A DNA stretch of 64,000 nt, from the NCBI GenBank assembly GCA_947184155.2, contig CAMXCT020000501.1, positions 62,001-126,000 of the forward strand. Reading direction: 5' to 3'. The position numbers and the translations under genes are program-made. How positions within the stretch are numbered: position 1 is the stretch's first letter; every line of letters begins with the position of its first letter. This document shows positions 44,801 to 56,800 of this stretch, piece after piece. Source of the stretch: Cladocopium goreaui. Its lineage: Eukaryota; Sar; Dinophyceae; Suessiales; Symbiodiniaceae. The notes beneath the pieces were generated by a model that saw only the letters and a program-made list of their open reading frames with translations, did no database searches and was not told the DNA's origin.

Positions 44801-47800
44801 AACCAACATGGGGGAGTTCAGCAGAAAACATGTGGGGTTTCACGGTTTCACCAACCAAATCTGAGCTTTGGAGTGGCGTTTCTTTGTCGATGATTTCAAC
44901 CAGAATGGTAATGTCCAGGCATCTGTTTCCCCTCCCATTATGAATTCTGGAGATCAGCATTTCTTGGGAAAGGGTTCGGGAAGTAGCAAGTACCTGTCGC
45001 AGACTTGTGTTCAGTACTAAACAGACTATCCAATTTTGGAGTACCCAAGTTTGAACCACACCATTTCTGTCACTTGTAGGCACCGTTTGGACCATTTCTG
45101 TGTAGCTACAAGCTGCTGATCCTATGAATTCAGAGGCAATATCCAACAAAGGATAGGGTCGGAGAGGGTTCCTTCCGTCTAGAGTGTGGGGTCAACAACG
45201 ACAAGTCGACAAGTCACACAACATAGCCGGCATCCAATTTCGCCTTGTCCTAGGCTCACGGCTTCGACAGGTCGCCCGGCTGTTGCTTAAAGGCTGCAAG
45301 ACTGAAACGAGTCGATTTATGGATCTGAACTAGCATAAGGTACCTGTTTGAACCAAATGAGCCCAGATTTTTTGGTCATGTTCAGTGATGCTATAATTCT
45401 GAGCCATATCCAAATGAATATATGCGAGATTTACAGAGATTTACCGCACCTTTAATCAGTCACGGAGGTAGCGCCAGGTGGCCAAAATCCACGCAAATTT
45501 GCCGTTGTTCTCAGATGCTCTCAGTACGATTTTCTCAACTTGGGTCTATCATGGTCTATCCACCATGTACATTAATTGATGATGGGACAAAAACATGTTC
45601 CCCTGGTGAACATTAAAATTATGTGGGATGTCCAGATGTTGCAAAATCCAGAGTTCAGCTTGCGGAAAGAAGAAAAGAGACGACTCTCTAGGTTTGCTTT
45701 CTCGCAGCTAAATGCATCAATCTAGAACAAAAAGATACGACTTTGTCATTTGCTGGATGTTCATGCCCCAATTGTTGTCGTATTGCTTCTGACTCAGTTC
45801 CAAGCAACTCTAAGATCAGCACCAACTGCCATCCTCCAGTTATCTTTACTCCCATCCACCCACCCCATCCCATCCCAACCCCCAACCCACCCATCCCAAC
45901 CTCCCCCAACCTGTCGAGGTTCCGGTGCCTTGCACTCGCCCAGGGGACAGCCCCGCAGCGTAAACGGCTCCTGGTCCGCCTTGCAGGGCACCGCCTGGCC
46001 AAAGAGGTGCGGCGCAAAGGCGCACTGCGCGGTGACGCTGAACTTGGGACGTTGCAGGGAGTAGACCGTGAGGTTGTAAGCCTGGCAGAAAACGGCGGAA
46101 AACCATGGTGATCTTAGTGATCTTAGTCTTTTTTTTGGGACTGTGAATATTTAAATGGGATTCTAGTTCTTAGAAATGGTCGATGGATTTTGATGGATTT
46201 TGTGCGGCTGGGACAATGAAAATGGCGAATGAGATGGGTTTGGGACCTGAAGATTTAGGGATAAGACCCCAAACCCAATGGTATATCATGATATTCCTTT
46301 TTCAATACAAAGCCGTATGATAATTCATGGTCGTCGGGATCTTCAAATGGTAGTTGTTTCACCTGCCAAAACTGGAGAGCTGGCCATTCATCAACCAAAA
46401 ATTTGGAGCAAAAAACCTGTGGAGTCCTGTTGCGGTGAAGACTGCTGGTTCCATCGTGAGATTTAAATCTCAGATATACAAATGGGGAGTCTTCCATTCA
46501 TGGGGTGTTTCAGCTCCAAAAAGAAAATGTGTAGATTGACCCTTGGCAAAATGCAGGGATAGAAAAAAAACGAAAGGTAGTGCGAGTGGACAGAAACCTG
46601 GCCGTTGAGGACAGCACAGGGTCTGGGTCAAAATAGACAAAGAAAACTGCATGCGGTTGAATTAATAAAATATCCGTAAAGTGACCTGAACCACTGCGTT
46701 TTGGATGGTCTGGAATTTGGACTCGTACCTATTTGTGGCACTTCGCATTCCATTGTCCCTCACTGCAAAATAAGAGGATCATGCGCTGGCTCAGCCCCTT
46801 CAAGTCCCCTTATCCTATCTGCTTGGCAGACAGGAGCTGCAACTATCGTAAGGGCTTCCCCGCAGCATCTGCATGGCCCAATGTCAGTACCAGAGGTCTG
46901 GGCAGCTCCACCTCTGAATACTTCTTGCTGGGAACGGTGCAGTTTCCAGGGAAGCAGCCACTCAGTTGATACCTTGACGCAGCCCGGGCAGGCGGGGTCC
47001 CGCGTCACTCTCTCGGTCGATCCAATTTTGAGGTCGCTTTAGACTACATCCAAAAAGGGACACCCAGCTTCAAATATGTGCATAGGATAGAACTGAAATA
47101 ACTAGATATAACACTATCTATATATATATATTATATGGTCAAGGTGCGGCTCCCCAGGCTCCTTGCACATAGACACCTGCGCCACCCCTTCATAGGCGTC
47201 TCCACACGTGGCCGTCACGTCGAAACGGGTCATCAGCTTGTTGCCCTCATACCTCGGGTTTTTTCTCTGCGGGGCCACAAGGAACCAACATCTTGGTGCA
47301 TTTCATAGATTTCAGGCGGGAAAAGACAGGAAACCTGCAGCTTCTATGGTTCCCCGGAAAAACTCAGGCCAGGCTGGAATTTGGCAAAGAATCATGCCAG
47401 AATTCTTGTCAGGGGTGAAATAGAGAGTGGAAGGCTAGATTCGTGATGATCCGTGTGTTTGTTCGTTTGTTTCCAGCTTCATTTCCACATAGAACCCGAA
47501 AACAAAGCATCTTCTGCATCAGCATCACCCAGTGCCGGCCATTGAAATAGGGTTCCTCACATCTATGTTTATATCACCTTTGGGGGAAGTGTTACCACCA
47601 TTTCAGGACAAAAAACAACTGATACTTTGATTTTAACATATTTTAAACAGGAAAAACATGGGAGAAAATCTCTGGTGTGAAGCCCGAACTGAGGCGTTTC
47701 AAACGCGGCCAAGATTCACCATGTAGCCATCCTCGGCCTCTTTGTGTGGAGAGGTGCAGCTAGCAGGATAACATCCTTCCAGGGTGTAGGTGTCTCCATC

Positions 47801-50800
47801 CTGCGTGTGCATGAGGATGGTAGCTGACTGGGCGAGGTGAAACATCCCTGAATTTCAAAGGGTTAGCCAACAAAAATTGAAACGAAGCAAGAAAAATGAG
47901 GATTCCACCCATAAGAATGGGCCGAGTTTACATTTTAATTAAGTCAGCAAAATTGGAGTTTCAGCCGCGCAAGTGTGGATTTCCATGGGCCAACAGAATA
48001 TGGGGAAATCAAACATAAAAGATTGGCAAATACGGAGATATTACCCTCTGGTAATTAAACATGGCAATGGAATAAAATCCCCCATTGATCCATGATTTTC
48101 CCATCAAACCCTCCATTTATAGGGAATCTCAAGATTTCCCATTGCCACGTTTCATTGAGGGTACCTAACAAATCTGGGAATCAACCCAATGCTGAAGATT
48201 GAACTCAGGAACCCAAAGTTCGATGCTGTCCAACTCAGAAACCGAAAGAACTTCCCGCTTTTCTTCTTGAAGACACATCGAGGGTAGTCCGGGTAGTCAG
48301 ACCAGGGACCCCCCATTTTAAAAAATGTGTAAGTTTAAAGTATATCCCGGTATATCCCATGATATTCCCAACATAACAACCAGGAAAATCACCCCATTTT
48401 TTTCACCAAAAAACCACCATCTCCTGCGTGCAGGGCATTGCCTTGGGCGTTTGCCCCGTGAGCGCCTTGGTCTTGCAGCGGGTCGTCACGCTGAAGCTCG
48501 GCACCTCCAAGGAGCCCTCCGTCAAATCGTAGCCTGGCAACAACAAAAAACCACCGTCTGCTTGGGCTGAGAAATTTACAGAAGAAATTCTTCATTAATG
48601 TGTATGTGTATATATATATGTGATATCCAAGGAACATCACTCCGTGAACAGGTTTATCAATTTGGAAGGGGGAGATCAAAAATCATGAAAATCCCCGTCC
48701 AAAAATGGCTGAAAATTAAGCTTTAATGAAGCGTAAAACCATTCAAATCAAGGATTACTGTGAGGGTTGGAGGTTGCGAAAAAACAGACATTGATCAAGA
48801 CTCACTGGAAACATTTGAAAAAAGAACATTGTCGACGAGCTCTCCTCGTACTCAAAGAGTAGTAACTACTGAAACCTTCCAGTTCAAGCCCCAGGTTTGG
48901 TGATTACCTTCTCCCACAACTATCCATAGCAAGATATGTCGAGGCGCTATAGGTCTCAATCTCCTTGGGTGCGACGCACACCATTGGCCGGCAGCCTGAG
49001 AGTTTGTAGGCCGTGTCCGGCTTGGTGCACATGTCCACCTCAGTCCCCGCTTGCTGAAGGGGTCTCACACAGGGGCCGTGTTCTGGTAATGAAAGTTGGA
49101 GGAAATGGGGTTGTAAAGCGTGGGCCACCGGAAGGAATAATTCTTGGGATCCAGATTTTTGAGCACTCCATATTTCCAGAGAATTACTCCATATTACTCC
49201 ATATTTCCATATTTCCAGAGGGATCCATATCACTCCATATTTCCAGAGGACCCCTACAATCCCTACAGGCTAGGTTTTCCATCTCCGGACCTGGGAACTG
49301 CTGGAAGTTCTGACCTTTTTTCCAAGGTGCCTTGCCGAATTGACCAGTTTACCTAAGAATAGGTAACATATACATGATTAATCATCATTACACCTAATAA
49401 TACATATGAAAATAGATTGAGTTGATGTTTTTCATGTTTTTCATGTTTTTCCTTCCGTTTTTACCGACCCTTTGTGAGTTATCCGATGGTTTCCGCCATA
49501 AAAACTGTTGCTCCACCCGTCCCCAGCAAGGTGGGCGCTAAAAAAGCTGCTACGATTACCAGAGGCTTTGTCTGGAAAATATCGTAGCCCTAAATCCTCT
49601 GGTTAAAATTACGGAAATTTTGGAATTTTGGTGGTGACCGTTTCCCATTAAAATCATTTAAAATCCCTCGATTTTGGTCATGTTCCCATGAAAAATCCCA
49701 ATTTTGGAAAATGCCACTATTTTCAGACACGCCCCAAAAACTTCCAGCTCAGTCCCTCGCCTTAGCTTTTCCGATGTAACCCTCTGCGCATTTGGCTGTC
49801 ACATGGAAGCTGTCAGACGTGCGCGAGATCTCTTGCCTGGGGTTCGGTGCGAAAAAATTGCAGCAATTCGTGATTTAACCATGAAAATTAGGGACATGGG
49901 ATATGAATGGGGATATCACATGATACCATGGGATCCATAAACAACTATATATATATATATATCCAATTTGGGTTGGTCTGAGAATGGGGTATATGCTGGT
50001 ATATAAATGTATATAACCCCCATTGATGGTTGTTACATAGGGAAAATCATGTTCAGATGGAATGGGGTACTGGAAATCTTCACCAAAGCCATCGGCACAG
50101 CTGAGGTACACCACGTAGCCCAAAGCTGCTGTCGTGTTCAAAGGAGATGTGCACTCCAATGGCAAACAGCCTGCAACGGTAACCCGGCAACTGAATCATG
50201 AGATGCGATTATCATCTAATCTATTCACTGCAAAGAATCAAAACCTGATCTTCACAGATGTCGCCTTCCCATGAAAAGTGGAGAATTCCATCTTTCCAGA
50301 AATTTCAAACTTGTTCAAACTGCATGTGTCCCGAGTCACTGGAAGACTTCCGTCACTGGATCGAAGTGAACGAAAATCGACCACGGAAACCTCGCATCCC
50401 CGCCTGACAGGGTAAAGGCTTCGCCCTCCTTCTTGCAAGGAATGGCCTCACCAAGGCGGGAAAAACTCTAACTCGCACACGTTGGAATCACCAAAAAAAA
50501 AACCAAGACATTTTGGAAGTTGGAAGCCTTGCAGCTATTTACATATCCTTTGAATGTTGAAACCTTGAAGTTGGACAAAAGCACTCTTAACATGCTGGAA
50601 TTAAAATTTGGGATAATACCAGCTTGATCTGTCGAGTCTAAAGGCGTCGAGCACTTGGCAAGTAAATTAGTGCCAAATTTTGAAATTTTGGGTTGCACTT
50701 TTGGCCGTCGACGAGAAACTCAAACAAATAAAGGGCCCTTATTATTGATATACTGTATATACTTGTTCCGTAATCAGTGTCATTAAGAAAGAGAAGGTGA

Positions 50801-53800
50801 TGCCTAGCTACTAATTTGATGAAAAATGTTACCCAGAAAATCCCAATGACTCATGGATTACTCCTGGGTAAAATTGGTGGAGTATCGCAATTCTATGGTG
50901 GTTAAAAGTCAGTCATTTGGGTTTATCTGAGAATAGGATGCCTTAAAAATCCAGCAGATCATCATACTTTCCTAAAAACAAATGCCATACCCCATATGTT
51001 CAGACACACTCATGAATCACATATGGTTGCTTATATCAGATCTCACTATATTCCCATAAAAATCACGCGAAATGGATGCTGATATTCCCATGAAATCCAG
51101 ACATCCCTGGAAGGGCGCCTTGGGCACACTGGAGTTGTGCCCACGGCAGCGCACTGCGACGCTAAAGCTGGGCGTGGCCAAGGAGTAGACGTGATACTGA
51201 TATCCTCAGCTCCCAGTGGGGCGCTACTGACTACCATTTTTAGGGGATATACCAACCCCAGGGGACCCATCCAATAATCTATAGGGTTCTTAAAGGGTGC
51301 CAAAGGGGTGGCCAAGGGAGCTTAGGGAGTTTGTTCATGGTGGGCATAAACCCACCAACAACCACTAGTTGTTGGGATGATTCTCAATGTTTGGTGGTGT
51401 TTCATGTTTTTGTTCAACACGCTGAAAATATGAAAGTCCATGTTCATCATCACCATCCTCCCAGGTACCAGAGATGATGACATGAGGGTTCGATTGTTCT
51501 TGTTTTGATGAAAGGGGGAAGGGATTGCCAGAGAGCTTTGCAATGGAGATGTCAGCAAGAGAAAGATTGAAGAATACATCAAAGTGGAACAAGGCAAAAG
51601 CTGTGTCTTTTAATGTGTGGCTGTGATTTCCTCAGATTTATGTATGGATTTATGGATTTTCCTTACCATGGAGTGTGCCATGACCCATAGGCAGCGAGAG
51701 AGGGTGAACCCACATCCACCGTTTGATTGTCATTGTCCCGGTCAAACTTGTTATACAGTTCTGCCGCATGTTCAAACAAATGAGATAAATCCAAATGGGA
51801 GGGGCCAACTGCAGGTTGCCTGAAATGGGGTTTTCCCCAAATCATCCAAGTCATTAAACCATGCTTGTATTGAAACCCACGGTGACTTGGAGATCCCCCA
51901 TTTTAAGAAACCCCAACTATGTACATGTCCTGTCTAGGTATTTTTTGCAAAGGCTTCACCCAACCCCCACAACCCCACAGCACAGCCCCACCAAGTCTCG
52001 ATGTGGCACGTGTTTGGGCTCGCTGCACCTCATCATCAACCATGGAAAATGGCGAACTGTTCAAAAGCACCAAGCGGTTTGGGTTGGAATGGAAGAAACT
52101 GACGAAACTTCTCAATGTCCCAAAACCCTGACTCTGATCCACTTTCCGGAGAGATCTTTAGAGCTGCACACACACTAGACAAGAAATGGATCATTGAAGT
52201 GATCCGTTGGGAACTGAATCCCCTCACATGCAATTGGATTAGAAACAATGACCTAAGGTAGATCTCCTCGAAGTAGTATCCGAATATTGGGAATGCATTC
52301 CGATAAAGACAATCACGACCAGAAACAGGTTCAAGTAGATCCCAAAACCAGTAGCCACGTGAAATCTGTGATGTAAGGGTTCTTGGCTTAGCCCTTTGCC
52401 ATGTCAGCGAAATAAAATAATTGTAATGAAGACCAGATTGTGGCAACCGTGTAGAAATAAAATCGTTGTGGTTGGGGTTCTCGGCTTAGCCCGTGCCATT
52501 GCAGTAAATACGTCGATGAGCGTCCCCATCGATATCACAGATGACACACTGGCGTCTTCGTTGGTGCCAGTCCAGTGTGCATCCCTGGCACCCCCTGCAG
52601 TATTAAAAAATCTTGGGTTGGAGGTTTTACGTCTCTTCAGACGTTACGCACACACACTCTTGCTCAGAACAGTCTTTGCGAATTCTGATGTGGAATGCAT
52701 CTTACGTGCAAAAACACTCCAATTATACCTGACAGGAATGGGTCAGTGAACAGGCCCGAGAAAGTTCGAAAAGTTTCCCTCGCCATGACTAGTGCTAGAT
52801 GCAAGAGTCAAATCACTCCCACCTGACATTGACTTGAAATTCATCGGTTCGAGTTTGGTTTGAAAGCTGTTTCAAAACGACCGTGGACAAATGACATGAA
52901 ATGAAATGAAACGGCTTGGTGGTTCTTGGGTTAGCCACGTCCCATCACGAGGAAATAAAACTGATGCGGGTACGTCCAGCTGGCGTTGGACACAGTCCCA
53001 GTGAAATGCTGTGTCCCCCCTGCGGGAAAATCGATTTTTGAAGTTTTACATCTATTCAGATGGTTCACACACACACACACTATAAAAAAACTGTGAAAAG
53101 GATAATACCCTCTGGTAAACTAACATAACTATGGAAAATCACCATTTTCAATGGGAAAATCCACTATAAATGGTGATTTTCAATAGCTATGTCAGCCATT
53201 ACCAGAGGATAATAAATGAAAGGCCATCAATACCAGCAGATCTCAAACGGATAGACTCTAGCACCAAAACATTCAGAACGTTGGAAGATAACAGATTCAG
53301 AATCCAAATCTGACGACCAAGGTCTCCCATTCTTCCAGGAGCTCCATGTTGCCAGGTTAGCTAAGCAGAGAAAAACTGCATGTTGATGACGAAATCCTCA
53401 AGTTTGGAATCAGCTTTATCAGTTTTATCATCCCTATCTTACAGAGGTAAAATATGGTTGTATCAAAAAAAAAAACGTGTTGTTGGTTCGAAAAAGCCGC
53501 GTTACAGAGTCTCTCCGAAAAAAAGAAAAAGAAAAAAAAACTACATCAGGGCGAGGCACGTGAAGGCAGAACAGCCCGAGAGGGTGTAAGGTTCTCCTGG
53601 CCGAAATCAGAAATATGGAGTGCGCGTGCAATTTGTTGGTCAATAAAATTCAAGACACTCCTGATTTAAGATTATTTAAGTGCGTTCTTAAACAGTGTCA
53701 TAGAATGTCATATTTCGTCATGTTTCCCTGTTTTGAGGGATCATGACTTGGCAACAAAGTGAAACATCAGCAACTGGTTCAATTTTTGTCCGCATGATTA

Positions 53801-56800
53801 TGGATATAGTGGGTTCAAAAGAATCAGTGGGGCAGTTGGGCATTCTTTTCTGATGTCCTATTTCTAGTGCTTGCTGGCTCTTCCAATGGGAAGATCTTTT
53901 GGGACAGGATCCAAAGGCTGCATTGACGGCAACAGAAGCCACGAATGGTTGGCCTCACTCTTTCGCAAAGCACCAAAACTTTGGGATGTAGGCATTGGTC
54001 CAAACCAATGATCCCCCATGGAATAAAACATCAACCAAGATTCTCTCTTGGATTCATGTCACCCCGGCAACCTTTTGACACACAAATCAGAAATTGCTGG
54101 AGGGATGGTAACTGGCACCACCTCAGATCCAGGAAACGCCCGGCGGTGGCTCCTCCCTTCTGGCACTTCTGCACCACCGCCTTGCCATGATAGCCCTCCG
54201 CACACTGCGCCACAACATCGAAATCGGCCCAGGAGAGAAAGGACTCGTACCTGAGGCAGTGGTGATGGCTGTCCCAAGATCACTCAATGATGCTGGAAAA
54301 TCTTGGACAATTGTTGAGCCCCTTGTGCCAGGCCCTTAGGGCCTTTGGGGTGTTGCACACCTTGGGGCCTGACGTTGAAATATGTTGAAATTATATGAGG
54401 TGTGGACCAAAACGCCAGGGAGTTGTGGATACGCAGAAATGAGATGGTCCCAGGGCCCATGAAATGCGCAATGAATTTGCCTTCAAGCTGCATGTTGGTT
54501 GGCATATCTCCCTGATTCTGTTTCACTTTATTCCTGAGTTTCGCGGGGTTCTTGCCTCACCAATCGATCTTTTTCCTAATCTTCACCAAGCTGCACCACG
54601 TAGCCATGCTCCACGCTCTTGCGTGGGGAGAGGCAGGCCTGAGGCTTGCAGCCGCTCACGTGAAAGGCTTGGCCATGCACGCGACAGGGCTCCACCTTCG
54701 GGCGACCCTCGCCACTTTTGCAGCTGGCCGAGACGTCGAAGCTGGGGAGCTGCAAGGATTTCCTGAGGCCATCAGGGCCATCAGCCAGTTCGAAGCTGGG
54801 GGACCGGCCATCGATGTGAAAAGAAAACAGGGGTCCACACCTTCCACTCAGAGGTTCAGAAAGATGCGTTTTCAGGTCTTAGAATGTCGAAATGGTTTGG
54901 TGGGCTCTGAGAGCCTGGATGTGAAAGGCTTGGCACAATTTGGTGAGTCTGCATGGAAATCCACCACTTAGATCTGCCTGAAACCCATCTTGGAGATTCC
55001 CAAAGGATATCAGGATAGAGTGTGTTTCAGTACTAACTGACCATATTTTTCAGCCCTAGTTGGTCACCAATTTAGCCCCCAAGAAAAACCGCCGCCCTCT
55101 CATCGTCTCCAGGGTACACCGTGACATTGTAATCGTAGGTCTCCTCTGCTGGAGGCTCCACACACACAATTGGAGAGCAGCCGGACAAAGTGTAGCTCCC
55201 TCCTTCCTCCTCGCAGACTTCCGCCTGCCGCGGGGGTTTCTGGGACATGGAACTAGTCCAGCTACTAAACATGGGGGTGCTCCAATGCCAAGGGGAAATA
55301 ACAAGGTGACAAGGTGGGATGAAGGATGTGAAAGACTCTAGATTCCTTTCTTGCCTCAATTTCCTTTTCCTCCTGCGGATCAAGGTCTACGATGGGGGAT
55401 ACATCGTCCTTGGGTTCCCCTAACCAAAATCGACCCATCAAATGGGAAGAATCTTCAGGGTTTTCGTCCCGCCCAAATAGGTCGTTTCCTGCTTCTCCTT
55501 TCTGGTTTGTGGTTTTAACATGTTTTAACCCCCGTGAAAAAGAACATGATCACTTGGAGATCATCCTCAAATTTGCATGTGAAGCCACCAGAAACCAAAG
55601 ATCTTTCTTCATTTCAGGGTCATGAAACCTCGATGTTTTCCCTATCCTGCCTCCCCCTATTCAGGATACCCCTGGGTGCCTTGGGTTCCCCGTGGTAGCC
55701 CAGGTCGCATTCGGCTTCCACGTTGAATTCCAAAATTTCCAAGGAATCTTCCAGCCTCAGCCCCAGGTCGCGGATGGTTTCTAATCTCCTCCCCGGATCA
55801 TATTCAATTATTGAATACCACCCAGACGAAACCACAGTTTTTGTATTGGATTTATATATTGTCGGGGTATTTCATATGGAAGGGATGGGATGACAAAGTT
55901 TGAGATGACCCCATAGTGTCACCTCAAAAACTCTGGTGGTTTATGGCTTTTTCGACTCAGGTATAGCTCAAGAACTATACCAACCTTTTACCAAGCCAAG
56001 CGTTGTTCTTGACGCAGCCAGTCTGAAATGTACCAGTTCACACCCAAAAAAGCTGTGATTTATGATGATTTCTACATGTTCATCCCCAAGACAAATGGTC
56101 CCCATGGGCCCATCCCTAGCCAGGCCACAATTTGTAGCCTGTCTGGTTTGCCCGAGGCATGGTGGCACATTCCAGCGGAGCACAGCCTTCCACAGCATAG
56201 ATCTCTTCGTTCTCTTGGCAGACGGTAGCCTTGGGTTTGCCTGGTGCAAGGCTTCCGCAAATTTGGAACCCCGAAATGGTCCAAAATTGACTGCATTTGA
56301 TATTTTCAAAGCCATGACTGGGGGTCCCCCGTTCTAGGAAACCTATATTTGGGGCCCAAAATAGGGCTGGAATTCTGATGCCCCAGATAGTGCCACTTCT
56401 TTTCGGCCAGGGATCGTACGACTGGAAACCTGATCACAACTGTTGGCGAATACGGTAGCATTGAATTGGACTATTCTATCTTGTGGTTTCCATGTTTGAC
56501 CCATGCCCAATTACCCATCCAAGCACCGAAAAAGGAAAACACATGGGTGCAATATTGCTGTGGGAGGAGGAAGTACGACGAATGTTGGTCAATTGCTCAA
56601 CTTGGTCGCTTCAGTACACCAACTCTGTTCCACAGACGATTCTAATACCCCCGATCTTGAGAAATGCATCTGCATTATACAGGAATCATGCATTGTAGTA
56701 CGTATATTTGGCTTCTGCCCAAGCTCCGCCCTCCCAAAATTGATGCTCTAAAACCTCAGTTTCCCCAGTTTCCCCGAAATAACCGTAAATAGCCATCCTT

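Noticed and set aside
46690-46735. Minus-strand Y-E-S-K-F-Q-T-I-Q-N-A-V-V-Q resembling a gamma exon
   Set aside because: No Cys, and the U6 beta exon joins in phase directly to the U6 alpha exon; including it breaks the repeat order.
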